From: Prauserella endophytica
GTDB taxonomy: Bacteria; Actinomycetota; Actinomycetes; Mycobacteriales; Pseudonocardiaceae
Reading direction: 5' to 3'
Assembly (NCBI RefSeq): GCF_005146945.1
Contig: NZ_SWMS01000007.1
Span: 1-64,000 of the forward strand
DNA length: 64,000 nt
In this document: positions 1 to 8,219 of the stretch, piece after piece
Position numbering within the stretch: position 1 is the stretch's first letter
Layout: the number at the start of each line of letters is the position of its first letter
Notes under the pieces: generated by a model
Databases searched by the model: none
The model's input: the letters and a program-made list of their open reading frames with translations, nothing else
Told to the model about the DNA's origin: nothing
Program-made: the position numbers and the translations under genes

Positions 1-54
1 TCGGTGGCCTTCCGAGTCAGGAGTGCCGGGATCCCGCCCACACACATCATCACT

Positions 55-68
55 GTGGCCTTCACTGC
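55..68. repeat. Half copy of the dispersed hairpin repeat
   Basis: The 14 bases GTGGCCTTCACTGC are identical to the right arm of the hairpin family described at 2926, 58117 and 60932. The matching left arm is not found in the bases available before it; only a shorter GGTGGCCTT stretch lies at positions 3-11. It sits just past the stop of the gene ending at 87, the same 3'-end position as the complete copies. Confidence 0.5.
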
Positions 69-86
69 GGGCGGACGGGTCGGAGG

Positions 87-854
87 TCAGGCGTAGTGCA
101 CCCCGATGCCGCCCCGGCCGGGAGCGAAGCGGGGTCGCAGCACGAGATCGTCGTCGTAGTCCCCGCCGTCCTGGTAGCGGAACGGCACCGGATCAGCCGT
201 GGGCAGCTCGGCGAGCCGGGCCCGCAGGCGTTCGGCGGCGACGGCGAAATCGGCGGGCGTGGCGCGGTCGGCGCCGTACACCGCGAGCGGCGGCAACACG
301 TCCATGCCCGTGTACCAGAAGATGCCGTGCTGGATGGGGAACAGCACGTCGTTGAGCTCGCCGTGGATGCCGCGCGGCCCGAACGACGCCGCCCGCGCGC
401 CGATGGTGGTGACGAGCAGCGCCCGCTTGCCGCGTAGCCCGCCGTCGCCGTAGCGCAGGGTCCGGCCGGTGGCCGGGTCCTTGACGCCGAAGGCGAAGCC
501 GTTGAGGAAAACCCGGTCGAACCAGCCCTTGAGGATCGCCGGCATGCCCATCCACCACAGCGGAAACTGCACCACGAGCGCGTCGGCCCAGCGCAGCTTC
601 TCCTGCTCGGCGACGATGTCGGCCTTCAGCGTGCCGGCGGTGTAGGCGTGCTGGGCGGCCTCGCCGACGAGCAGGCGCTCGCCGGTGTCGTCGCCGAAGT
701 CTCCCGCGCCCACCACCGGGTCCCATTTCATGGCGTACAGGTCTGAGACGAGTACCTCGTGGCCGAGACCGGTGAGCCCGCGCACGCCCTCGTCCTTGAG
801 CGCGACGGTGAGCGAGCGCTGGTCCGGATGAGCCACAACCCACAGAACATGCAT
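87..854 (-). CDS. NAD(P)H dehydrogenase (quinone), flavodoxin-like fold
   Basis: 255 residues, starting at the ATG that gives MHVLWVVAHPD, the usual N-terminus of this family; an ATG further upstream adds an unlikely Arg/Pro-rich tail. The opening beta strand followed by AHPDQRSL, the WADALVVQFPLWWMGMPAILKGWFDRVF block and a later GPRGIHGELNDVLFPI block are typical of MdaB/NQO-type flavoproteins that bind FAD or FMN and reduce quinones by two electrons. It is cytosolic. It is transcribed away from the GlxA-type regulator at 926 across a 71-bp gap, so that regulator is the obvious candidate to control it. The substrate cannot be deduced. Confidence 0.85.
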   Translation of the reverse strand: MHVLWVVAHPDQRSLTVALKDEGVRGLTGLGHEVLVSDLYAMKWDPVVGAGDFGDDTGERLLVGEAAQHAYTAGTLKADIVAEQEKLRWADALVVQFPLWWMGMPAILKGWFDRVFLNGFAFGVKDPATGRTLRYGDGGLRGKRALLVTTIGARAASFGPRGIHGELNDVLFPIQHGIFWYTGMDVLPPLAVYGADRATPADFAVAAERLRARLAELPTADPVPFRYQDGGDYDDDLVLRPRFAPGRGGIGVHYA

Positions 855-925
855 GCCTTCGATGGTCGGCGGCGCCCGTGCTCGCAACGAGTGGCCCGAT
901 GGTCAATATGTGCAAGAATCGGGCC

Positions 926-1894
926 ATGACGCTTCACCGGGTCGCCGTGTTCGTCCGGCACGGCGTGATGCCGCTCGAGCTGGGCCTGGTGCACCAGCTG
1001 TTCGGGACAGCGCGCTCGCCGGCGGGCGAGCCGCTGTACGAGGTGGTCACGTGCGCGCTCGAACCGGGCCTGGTGCGCACCGACGCCGACTTCCCCATCC
1101 ACGTCGCCCACGGGCCGGAGGCGCTGGACGGGGCGGGCACCGTGGTGGTGCCGGCGACCCACGAGCCGGACGAGACGGAGACCGAGGGCAGGCTCGGCGA
1201 CGCCCTGGCGGGGGCGCTCGCCCGGATCCGGCCGGGCACGCGGATCGCCTCGATCTGCACGGGCGCGTTCGTGCTGGCCGCAGCGGGCCTGCTCGACGGG
1301 CGCACGGCCACCACGCACTGGCAGTCGGCCGAGCAGTTCCGCCGCCTGTACCCGCGGGTGGAGCTGGACCCGGACGTGCTCTACACCGACGCCGGCGACA
1401 TCCTCACGTCGGCGGGCGAGGCGTCCGGCATCGACCTGTGCCTGCATCTGATCCGCCGCGACCACGGCGCCGCGGTCGCCAACGACGTGGCCCGGCGCAC
1501 GGTCGTGCCGCCGCACCGGGACGGCGGGCAGGCACAGTACGTGCCCAGGCCCGTCGCCGAACCGCACATCTCCTCCACCGGGGCGGCGAGGGCGTGGGCG
1601 CTACGGCGGCTGCACCGGCCGCTGTCGCTGCGTGAGCTGGCCGGGCAGGAGTCGATGAGTGTGCGGACGTTCACGCGGCGCTTCCGGGAGGAGGTGGGCC
1701 TCTCGCCGGGACAGTGGCTCACGCAGCAGAGGATCTCGCGAGCGCGGCAGCTGCTGGAGGAGACCGACCTGCCCGTGGACCGGGTCGCGGAGGACTCCGG
1801 GTTCGGCACCGCGGCGTCGCTGCGCCAGCACATGCACGCCGTCCTCGGAGTGTCACCGAGCGCTTACCGCACGACGTTTCGCGGCATCGGCTGA
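926..1894 (+). CDS. GlxA-type transcriptional regulator (DJ-1/PfpI domain + AraC HTH)
   Basis: 322 residues from the ATG giving MTLHRVAVFVRHG. The N-terminal ~165 residues are a class I glutamine-amidotransferase-like (DJ-1/PfpI) domain with the nucleophile-elbow-like SICTGAFVLAAAGLLDGR block (Cys about residue 111). The C-terminal ~100 residues carry the double helix-turn-helix of AraC proteins (RTFTRRFREEVGLSPGQWL, then VAEDSGFGTAASLRQHM). Such proteins are usually activators with a non-catalytic sensor domain. It is divergent from the quinone reductase at 87-854, so local control of that gene is inferred from position only. Confidence 0.88.
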   Translation: MTLHRVAVFVRHGVMPLELGLVHQLFGTARSPAGEPLYEVVTCALEPGLVRTDADFPIHVAHGPEALDGAGTVVVPATHEPDETETEGRLGDALAGALARIRPGTRIASICTGAFVLAAAGLLDGRTATTHWQSAEQFRRLYPRVELDPDVLYTDAGDILTSAGEASGIDLCLHLIRRDHGAAVANDVARRTVVPPHRDGGQAQYVPRPVAEPHISSTGAARAWALRRLHRPLSLRELAGQESMSVRTFTRRFREEVGLSPGQWLTQQRISRARQLLEETDLPVDRVAEDSGFGTAASLRQHMHAVLGVSPSAYRTTFRGIG

Positions 1895-1897
1895 CGT

Positions 1898-1923
1898 GGA
1901 ATTACCTCGGCCTGAAAAGCGTT
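1898..1923 (+). promoter_or_regulatory. Candidate SigH/SigE (SigR)-type promoter of the sigB-like gene
   Basis: GGAAT at 1898-1902 and CGTT at 1920-1923 are separated by 17 bases. That is the -35/-10 layout of thiol-oxidative/ECF sigma promoters (GGAA...GTT) known from Streptomyces SigR and mycobacterial SigH/SigE. Transcription would start about 1930, leaving a short leader that includes a GGAGAGAGG ribosome site before the TTG at 1951. In Mycobacterium tuberculosis sigB is transcribed from a promoter of this class. The assignment here is by motif only. Confidence 0.6.
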
Positions 1924-1950
1924 GTCAGCAGCGGAGAGAGGTGACAACGA

Positions 1951-2907
1951 TTGGCCAACGCCACTGTGACGCGCCGCCGCGGCACCCGCGACGACACCGA
2001 CCTGGTTCGAGTCTACCTCGACGAGATCGGTGCGACGCCCCTGCTGACGGCGACCGAGGAGGTAGAGCTCGCCAAGCGCATCGAGGCCGGCGTGTACGCC
2101 GCCGAGCTGATCAGGCAGGCCGACGCAGGCGGCCGCGCCCTGCCCGCCGACCGGCGTGACCTGGAGGCCGTCGCGCACGACGGCGAGCTCGCCAAGGACC
2201 ACATGATCCGCGCGAACCTGCGCCTGGTGGTGACCGCCGCGCGCAAGAGCCGCAACACCAACCTGCCGCTGCTCGACGCCGTGCAGGAGGGCAACCTCGG
2301 CCTGCTGCACGCGGTGGAGAAGTTCGACTACGCCAAGGGGTTCAAGTTCTCCACCTACGCGATGTGGTGGATCCGGCAGGCGATCCAGAAGGGCAACGCG
2401 TTCCACAGCAACACCATCCGGTTGCCGCTGCACACCGCGGAGCAGGTCGCCAAGCTCGACCGCCTCGCACGGTCGCTCGAGGCGAGCGGGCAGCAGAGCC
2501 CGACCGTGGAGGAGCTGGCCGAGGCCGCCGGGATGCCGGTGGAGAAGGTCGTCGCCCTGCGCCAGGCCGGGCAGTCGACCGTCAGCCTCGACGTGCCGCT
2601 CGACGAGGACGGCGAGCTGCACCTCGGCGACCTGGTGACCGCGGGCTCCGTGCCCGAGGTCGGTGACGCGCTGGAGCACGAGCTGATGGTCGCCGACCTC
2701 AACGCCGCGCTGGAAACGCTGGAGCCCGCCGAGGCCACGGTCGTGTCGCTGCGCTACGGCCTCACGGACGGCAACCAGCACACGGTGCCCGACATCGCGC
2801 GCAGGCTGGGGCTGACCCGCAAGCGCGTGCGCACGCTCGAGGAGCGCGCCCTCGCCCGGCTCCGCGATCCCGAGCAGCACCGGCCGCTGCTCGCCTGGGC
2901 AAGCTGA
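1951..2907 (+). CDS. sigB: Group 2 (SigB-like) RNA polymerase sigma-70 factor
   Basis: 318 residues with a complete sigma-70 layout: region 1.2 (LVRVYLDEIGATPLLT), regions 2.1-2.4 (ANLRLVVTAARK, then FSTYAMWWIRQAIQ), region 3, and region 4 with the -35 helix-turn-helix (DIARRLGLTRKRVRTLEERAL). It has no region 1.1, as expected of a non-essential SigB-like factor rather than the housekeeping one. Translation starts at TTG 1951, set by GGAGAGAGG about 8 bases upstream. A SigH/SigE-type promoter lies directly in front, so it is probably induced in a general or redox stress cascade. A hairpin repeat follows the stop codon. Other group 2 names are possible. Confidence 0.9.
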   Translation: MANATVTRRRGTRDDTDLVRVYLDEIGATPLLTATEEVELAKRIEAGVYAAELIRQADAGGRALPADRRDLEAVAHDGELAKDHMIRANLRLVVTAARKSRNTNLPLLDAVQEGNLGLLHAVEKFDYAKGFKFSTYAMWWIRQAIQKGNAFHSNTIRLPLHTAEQVAKLDRLARSLEASGQQSPTVEELAEAAGMPVEKVVALRQAGQSTVSLDVPLDEDGELHLGDLVTAGSVPEVGDALEHELMVADLNAALETLEPAEATVVSLRYGLTDGNQHTVPDIARRLGLTRKRVRTLEERALARLRDPEQHRPLLAWAS

Positions 2908-2925
2908 CCCCTGCCCGGCCTGACC

Positions 2926-2978
2926 GCAGTGAAGGCCACCTTGCCTGCGTTCAACGCAGTGAAGGTGGCCTTCACTGC
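2926..2978. repeat. Dispersed hairpin repeat, short form (putative terminator)
   Basis: A 53-base palindrome with 26-base arms and a one-base centre; the arms differ at two positions. The core is GTGAAGGCCACCTT in the left arm and its complement in the right. It begins 19 bases after the sigB-like stop and ends 57 bases before the next start. There is no T-tract, so any terminator function would be of the actinobacterial U-less type. Same family as 6290, 33504, 58117, 60932 and 63299. Confidence 0.85.
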
Positions 2979-3035
2979 AGTTGTCTGCCCTCGAAAGCGC
3001 GTGCCCGGGGTCGCCGCAGGTCATAGGATCGGGTC

Positions 3036-4115
3036 GTGGATCTTCCCGTGCGGCCGCCGGTCAAGCCGATGCTCGCGACACTCGTGCGCGAGCTGCCGAC
3101 CGGACCGGGGCTGGTCTACGAGCCGAAGTGGGACGGGTTCCGCTGCATCGTGTTCCGCGACGGCGCGGAGGTGGAGCTGGGCTCGCGCAACGACCGGCCG
3201 CTGACCCGGTACTTCCCCGAGCTGGCCGAGCTGCTCGCCGAGGCGCTGCCGCCCCGCTGTGTGGTGGACGGCGAGATCGTGATCGTCACCGAGGCCGGGC
3301 TGGACTTCGACGCGCTGCAGCTGCGCCTGCACCCCGCGGCGTCGCGGGTCCGCAAGCTCGCCGCCGAGACGCCGGCGAGCTTCGTCGCGTTCGACCTGCT
3401 CGCACTCGGTGACCGCGACCTCACGGGCGAGCCGTTCGCCGAACGGCGGCGACTGCTGGAGGACATCCTCGACACCGCGCAGTCCCGCGTGCACCTCACG
3501 CCGCTCTCCGCCGACCCCGAGGTGGCGAGAGACTGGTTCACTCGCTTCGAGGGCGCGGGCTTCGACGGTGTGATGGCCAAGGCCACCGACGTGCCCTACG
3601 AGCAGGACCGCCGCGTGATGTGGAAGGTCAAGCACGAGCGCACGGCCGACTGCGTGGTGGCCGGGTTCCGCTGGCACCAGGACGGCCAGGGGGTGGGCTC
3701 GCTGCTGCTCGGCCTTTTCGACGACGAGGGCACCCTGCACCACGTCGGTGTCGCGAGCGGGTTCTCCGTGGCGCGGCGGAGGGAGCTGGTCACCGAGCTG
3801 GAGCCGCTGCGGGAGAACGCGCTCGCGAACCACCCGTGGCGCGAGTGGGCGGCCGCGCACGCCGAGGCGGGCGGCCGCATGCCCGGTGGGCTGAGCCGGT
3901 GGAGCGCGGGCAAAGACCTGTCGTGGGAGCCGCTGCGCACCGAGCTGGTCGCCGAGGTGCGCTACGAGCACCTGCAGGCCGGCCGGTTCCGTCACGGCGG
4001 CAGGCTCGTGCGGTTCCGGCCGGACCGCACGCCCGAGTCGTGCACCTACGCCCAGCTGGAGGAGGCGCCGCCCGCCGAGCTGGCGGCCCTGTTCGAGGAG
4101 GTGGCGTCCCGGTGA
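3036..4115 (+). CDS. ligC: ATP-dependent DNA ligase, LigC type
   Basis: 359 residues from GTG 3036. The adenylation motif I is EPKWDGFR, with Lys31 as the predicted nucleophile. Later nucleotidyltransferase motifs follow (VVDGEIV, then FDGVMAKATD and MWKVK), and then an OB-fold domain. The length equals mycobacterial LigC, a stand-alone end-joining or repair ligase lacking polymerase and nuclease domains. Its last four bases overlap the start of the LigD-type polymerase gene, so the pair is translationally coupled and together reproduces two of the three LigD activities. No Ku gene is visible in this window. Confidence 0.9.
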   Translation: MDLPVRPPVKPMLATLVRELPTGPGLVYEPKWDGFRCIVFRDGAEVELGSRNDRPLTRYFPELAELLAEALPPRCVVDGEIVIVTEAGLDFDALQLRLHPAASRVRKLAAETPASFVAFDLLALGDRDLTGEPFAERRRLLEDILDTAQSRVHLTPLSADPEVARDWFTRFEGAGFDGVMAKATDVPYEQDRRVMWKVKHERTADCVVAGFRWHQDGQGVGSLLLGLFDDEGTLHHVGVASGFSVARRRELVTELEPLRENALANHPWREWAAAHAEAGGRMPGGLSRWSAGKDLSWEPLRTELVAEVRYEHLQAGRFRHGGRLVRFRPDRTPESCTYAQLEEAPPAELAALFEEVASR

Positions 4116-5116
4116 GCGAGGCGGTGACGCTCGACGTCGACGGCACCGAGGTGACGGTGTCCAGCCCGGACAAGGTGTTCTTCGCCGAACGCGGGGAGAC
4201 CAAACTGGAGCTGGTGCACTACTACCAGGCCGTGGCGGGACCGCTGCTGGCCACGCTCGGCGGCAGGCCACTGCTGATGGAGCGCTACCCGCAGGGAGCC
4301 GGTGGGAAGTCGTGGTTCCAGAAACGGGTTCCGAAGTCGGTGCCGGACTGGCTGCGCACCACCGTGGTGTCGACGCCGAACGGCACCACGAGCGACGCGC
4401 TGGTGGCCGCCGACCTCGCTCACGTGCTCTGGGCGGTGAACCTGGGCTGCCTCGGGTTCCACGTCTGGCCATACCACGCCGATCGGCCCGAGGTCACCGA
4501 CGAGCTGCGCATCGACCTGGACCCCTCCCCCGGCGTCACGTTCGACCAGGTGCGGGAGGCGGCGGTGCTGACGAGGGAACTGCTCGGCGCGCTCGGCATC
4601 GAGCCGCACCTGAAGACCACGGGCTCGCGTGGTCTGCACATCTACGTGGCGCTGGAGCCGCGCTGGGACAGCTACGAGGTGCGCGCCGCCGCGGTCGCGC
4701 TCGCGCGCGAGCTGGAACGGCGCCACCCGTCGCTCGTCACCGCGCAGTGGTGGAAGGAGGAACGCGGCGCCCGCGTGTTCGTCGACTTCAACCAGAACGC
4801 CCCGCACAAGACGGTCTTCGGAGCCTGGTGCGTGCGGCCGAGGGCGGGCGCGCAGGTGTCCACGCCGATCGGCTGGGACGAGCTGGCCGCGGTCGAGCCC
4901 GCCGAGCTGACGATCGCGACCGTGCCGGCCCGCGTCGCCGAGCGAGGCGATCCGTGGGCGGGGATGAGCGAGCGGCCGCAGTCGCTGGAGCCGCTGCTGG
5001 AGTGGTCGCGCCGCGACCTGGCGTCGGGACTGATGGACGCCCCGTGGCCCCCGGTGTACCCGAAGCAGCCCGGTGAGCCGCCAAGGGTGGCGCCCAGCAG
5101 GGCGAAACGCGGCTGA
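4112..5116 (+). CDS. LigD-type polymerase domain (PolDom/primase-like) stand-alone protein
   Basis: 334 residues from GTG 4112, which overlaps the ligase stop (GTGA). It carries the archaeo-eukaryotic primase fold signatures of NHEJ polymerases: the metal-binding pair in IDLDPSPG (about residues 134-138), TTGSRGLHIYV, and the third metal ligand region VFVDFNQN near residue 224. Family members add ribonucleotides or deoxynucleotides at double-strand break ends before ligation. Coupling to the LigC-type gene suggests a two-protein repair complex. There is no ligase or 3'-phosphoesterase domain on this chain. Confidence 0.88.
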   Translation: MSEAVTLDVDGTEVTVSSPDKVFFAERGETKLELVHYYQAVAGPLLATLGGRPLLMERYPQGAGGKSWFQKRVPKSVPDWLRTTVVSTPNGTTSDALVAADLAHVLWAVNLGCLGFHVWPYHADRPEVTDELRIDLDPSPGVTFDQVREAAVLTRELLGALGIEPHLKTTGSRGLHIYVALEPRWDSYEVRAAAVALARELERRHPSLVTAQWWKEERGARVFVDFNQNAPHKTVFGAWCVRPRAGAQVSTPIGWDELAAVEPAELTIATVPARVAERGDPWAGMSERPQSLEPLLEWSRRDLASGLMDAPWPPVYPKQPGEPPRVAPSRAKRG

Positions 5117-5161
5117 CCCCGGCGCGGGTTTGCCGATCCGGCGCCCGGGTAGCAGGTTCTG

Positions 5162-6262
5162 GTGCGTATCCGGCAGTCCCTGAGCGCGCCGGTCGCCTGG
5201 CTCGGCCGGGCCGCGCGGTACAACGGCACCGAGCGCGGGGCCTTCGCGCAGAGCGCCAAGGCCGCCATCGCGGCGGTGATCTCGTGGGTCATCGCCGCCG
5301 AGCTGCTGTCGCTGCCCCAGCCGTTTCTCGCCCCGTACACGGCGGTGTTCGTCGTCGAGGCGACCGTCTACCGGTCCGTGCGCTACGCGGCCCAGCAGCT
5401 CGCGGCCATCGTGGGCGCGGTCGTGGTCGCCGGGGTGACGAACCTGCTGATCCCGTCCACCATCGCGAGCATCGGCGTCGCGACGCTGGCCGGGCTGCTG
5501 ATCGGGCAGTGGCACCGGCTCGGCTCCTCGGGCCCGTGGGTGGGCATCACGGCGCTCGTCATCATCACGTTCGGCACGTCGACGAGCGCACCCCTGCTGC
5601 TGGACCGCTTGCTGGAAAGCGCGCTCGGCGTTGCGGTGGGCACGTTCGTCAACGCCGTGCTGTTCCCGCCCGTCTACGCGGGTGGGGCGCGGGAGGCCGT
5701 CCAGCGCCTCGCCGACCGGCTGGCCGAGCTGCTCACCGGTGTCGCCGAAGGGCTGCGCCGCGACGAGGTCGCCGACCGCGCGCAGGACTGGGTGAGCGAG
5801 GCCGAGCACGTCGAGCGGTTCGTCGTGCAGGCGGAGCAGGCCGTGCAGTGGGGGCAGGAGAGCCGCAGGCTCAACATCCGCACCCACAGCTCACGGGTGA
5901 AGGTGCCGGACGACCAGTACCGGTTCCCGTTGGCGACGCTGCGTTCCCTCGCGCCCTACGTCCGCCAGCTGACCGACGCGCTGCGCGCGATGGCGGACGA
6001 GGAGCTGCCGAGCCGACATCCCGGCGAGGACGAGCGGCGCCGCTTCGCCGAGCTGCTCGACGCGGTCGCCCGGACCGTCCGCCTGCGCGGCGACCCCGAG
6101 GCGTCCGAGGAGGACCTGACGAAGTCGCTCGAGGACAGCCGCGAGCGGCTGGACGAGCTGGACGGGTACCTGACGGCGGACTCGCCGATCGGCCCGGCGA
6201 TGGGCCTGGTCGGCATGCTGATCCCGGTGCGCCGCACGCTACGCGAGCTCGAAGCCCGCTGA
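5162..6262 (+). CDS. FUSC / aromatic acid exporter family membrane protein
   Basis: 366 residues from GTG 5162. The first ~170 residues contain about five hydrophobic segments (AAIAAVISWVIAAELL, AAIVGAVVVAGVTNLL, WVGITALVIITFGTS and others). They are followed by a long, charged, helical cytoplasmic region, and the chain ends in a final helical stretch. This matches the FUSC/ArAE (DUF939-like) group, linked in bacteria to export of aromatic carboxylic acids. It follows the end-joining genes in the same direction after 45 bases, but no functional link is obvious. A hairpin repeat separates it from the convergent ChaB-like gene. Confidence 0.75.
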   Translation: MRIRQSLSAPVAWLGRAARYNGTERGAFAQSAKAAIAAVISWVIAAELLSLPQPFLAPYTAVFVVEATVYRSVRYAAQQLAAIVGAVVVAGVTNLLIPSTIASIGVATLAGLLIGQWHRLGSSGPWVGITALVIITFGTSTSAPLLLDRLLESALGVAVGTFVNAVLFPPVYAGGAREAVQRLADRLAELLTGVAEGLRRDEVADRAQDWVSEAEHVERFVVQAEQAVQWGQESRRLNIRTHSSRVKVPDDQYRFPLATLRSLAPYVRQLTDALRAMADEELPSRHPGEDERRRFAELLDAVARTVRLRGDPEASEEDLTKSLEDSRERLDELDGYLTADSPIGPAMGLVGMLIPVRRTLRELEAR

Positions 6263-6289
6263 GGCGCCCGCCGAATCGGCCCCGCGAAA

Positions 6290-6344
6290 GTCCCCCAAGG
6301 CCACCTTTGTTGCGTTGAACGCAACAAAGGTGGCCTTGGGGGAC
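6290..6344. repeat. Dispersed hairpin repeat with exchanged outer arms (putative bidirectional terminator)
   Basis: A perfect 55-base palindrome: 27-base arms and a one-base centre. The core AAGGCCACCTT is shared with the rest of the family, but the outer arm is GTCCCCC instead of GCAGTG and the inner segment is TGTTGCGTT. Both arms changed together, so pairing is fully conserved. It lies between two convergent genes (ends at 6262 and 6396). Confidence 0.88.
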
Positions 6345-6395
6345 AGACACCTGAGGGGCCTTGCGGGGCGGACGCGTGCCCGCGGAGTGTGGGGC

Positions 6396-6803
6396 TCACC
6401 TGCCCTTGTCGCGGGCCTTCGCGGTCTCGCGCTCGCTGGCCTTCTCGAGGGCCCGCACGAGCTCCGGCTTGCTCATCCTGGAGCGGCCGCTGATGCCGAG
6501 TTCCTTGGCCCGGCGGTACAGGTGCTCCTTGCTGGCGGAGGTGTCCACACCTCCGGCGGTGGGCTTCGGCCGCTGACCCGCGCCCCCCTCGGCCTGCGCG
6601 TCGGACGGCCCCTCGTGCTGCTTGGGCTCCCAGCGGTCGCCGACCTTCTCATAGGAGTGCTTGAGCGCGGCGTACGCGGTCTGGTGCGCGCGCCTGCCCT
6701 CGCCGTAGCTCTCCACCGCGGAGTCGTGTGCCTTGACCCAGGTTCGCCGTGCTTTCTCCGGAGAGCGGCGTACCGTACTCGGGAGTTCCTCACGTCCAGG
6801 CAT
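6396..6803 (-). CDS. ChaB-domain protein with Rho-termination-factor-like SAP motif
   Basis: 135 residues. The N-terminal half (ELPSTVRRSPEKARRTWVKA, then AYAALKHSYEKVGDRWEPK) matches the ChaB fold, a small domain first named from an Escherichia coli cation-transport locus. A Gln/Pro/Gly-rich linker leads to a C-terminal SAP-like helix pair (SKEHLYRRAKELGISGRSRM, then KPELVRALEKA) as in the N-terminus of Rho, which often binds nucleic acid. The rest is highly charged. The combination is common in actinobacteria with unknown role. It is a single gene facing the FUSC gene. Confidence 0.75.
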   Translation of the reverse strand: MPGREELPSTVRRSPEKARRTWVKAHDSAVESYGEGRRAHQTAYAALKHSYEKVGDRWEPKQHEGPSDAQAEGGAGQRPKPTAGGVDTSASKEHLYRRAKELGISGRSRMSKPELVRALEKASERETAKARDKGR

Positions 6804-6875
6804 CGCAACCTCCTCGCCTCTGGCAGAAGGTTTGCCACGCAGCTCCGGTCCAAACGTGCCATCGCCCCGGCCTGG

Positions 6876-8219
6876 TTACGCCGGGTGCTCGAAGTAGCGC
6901 GGATCGGCGACGGCCAGCCGGTCGGTGACGTCGGCGCGGACGGCCGCGAGCACCGACGGATCGGCCGGGTCGAGCTTCCCTGCCCGCAGGGCGGCCGCGA
7001 GCTCCGCCGTGCTGCCCACGCCGAGCGCGGCGAGCCGCCGAGCGTGCCGCCGCTCCTGCTCCTCGCCGAGACGCAGCTGCCGCGCCACGATGCCCAGCAC
7101 GTTGGCGGCGACCCTGGCGTGGAAGCTCAGCGTGCCCCCGGTGCCGGGAACCACGTCTGAGCGCAGGAACTCGGCGACCGAGGTGACCAGCTCCCCCGCC
7201 GTGGGCCTGCCGTGCAGGTCGGACGGCGGTGCCGTGACCTCTCCGGGGATCTCACCGGGGCCGGCTCCCAGCGCGAGCAGCAGGTCGTGCTCCTGCTCGC
7301 ACGCCCGCCTGCCCACGGCCGCGAGCTCGACCGACCGGGTCTGGCCGCTCAGGTGCCGTTCGGCCTGCGCGCGGCAGAGCACGGCCCACTTCGCGGTGCC
7401 GTAGACCTCCCACCAGCGCACGGCATCAGGGTCGGGACGTCTCCCTGCCACCTCGGCGTAGCCGTCGAACAACTCCTCCCGCCGCCCGAACCCCCCAACC
7501 GGTGGCGCGGTGCCGAAGCGCCACGCCTTGACGCAGAGCCAGCCGAGATCCTCGAGCGGATCGCCGCGATGCGCCAGCTCCCAGTCGAGCACGGCGCGGA
7601 GCCCGTCGTCGCCGACGATCAGGTTGCCGTTGCGGAAGTCCCCGTGCACCACGGCGTCGCCGAAGGACGCGGGCCGGCTCTCGCGCAGCCAGCGCAGCGC
7701 GATCTCCACGGCGGGCAGCGGCTCGCCCGTCTCGTCGTAGCGGGCGGTGAGCCAGTCGAGCGGGTCGAACGCCGGCAACCCGGGCACGTCCGCCACGGGA
7801 ACGCGGTGCAGCCGTGCGAGCACGCGCCCCAGATCTCGCGCCAGCCCGGCTCTCGCCGCCGCGTAACGGGGTTCGCGCAGCAGGCGCCTGGGGATGGTCT
7901 CGCCGTCGAGGAACTCCGTGAGCACGTACGGCACGCCGAGCACACCGTCGTCCGCGCAGTGGTCGACGAGCGCGGGCACCGGCACCCCGGCCGCGGTGGC
8001 GGCCCGCAGCAGCGCGGCCTCAAGCGCCGGTTCGCCCGGTCTCCCCTGGCCCGGCTGGTCGCAGCGCAGCACGAGCCGGACCGGCGAGCCGCCGCGCGGC
8101 AGGGCCTCGAACACCCACGTCTGCTTGCTGGCGCCGCCGCTGAGCCTGCGCAGCCCGGCGATCTCGGTCGGGGTCGCCCACAGCTCGCCGAGCCGCGCGC
8201 CGAGCCGTTCCGCGTCCAT
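6876..8219 (-). CDS. Aminoglycoside-phosphotransferase-like kinase fused to DUF6285 (LvaA-LvaB-like)
   Basis: 447 residues. Residues 1 to ~320 are an APH/choline-kinase fold with the catalytic loop VVHGDFRNGNL and the metal-binding AVLDWELAHRGDPLEDLGW. From about residue 330 a second domain follows (GRPTAGELVTSVAEFL, then LSFHARVAANVLGIVARQL, then RLAVADPRYF), which I match to DUF6285. In Pseudomonas putida levulinate catabolism the kinase LvaA and small partner LvaB, with the ACAD-like LvaC, remove a 4-hydroxyl group through a phosphorylated CoA ester; ACAD10/11 fuse the kinase and dehydrogenase in animals. Here the start codon overlaps the stop of the ACAD gene. Antibiotic resistance is an unlikely role. 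Confidence 0.85.
   Translation of the reverse strand: MDAERLGARLGELWATPTEIAGLRRLSGGASKQTWVFEALPRGGSPVRLVLRCDQPGQGRPGEPALEAALLRAATAAGVPVPALVDHCADDGVLGVPYVLTEFLDGETIPRRLLREPRYAAARAGLARDLGRVLARLHRVPVADVPGLPAFDPLDWLTARYDETGEPLPAVEIALRWLRESRPASFGDAVVHGDFRNGNLIVGDDGLRAVLDWELAHRGDPLEDLGWLCVKAWRFGTAPPVGGFGRREELFDGYAEVAGRRPDPDAVRWWEVYGTAKWAVLCRAQAERHLSGQTRSVELAAVGRRACEQEHDLLLALGAGPGEIPGEVTAPPSDLHGRPTAGELVTSVAEFLRSDVVPGTGGTLSFHARVAANVLGIVARQLRLGEEQERRHARRLAALGVGSTAELAAALRAGKLDPADPSVLAAVRADVTDRLAVADPRYFEHPA

Noticed and set aside
860-904. Direct repeat CGATGGTC (860-867 and 897-904) between the quinone reductase and the GlxA-type regulator
   Set aside because: Only eight bases; the spacing is unlike typical AraC sites and there is no third copy.
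6876-8219. Aminoglycoside resistance kinase
   Set aside because: Coupling to an acyl-CoA dehydrogenase and the C-terminal DUF6285-like domain point to CoA-ester metabolism.
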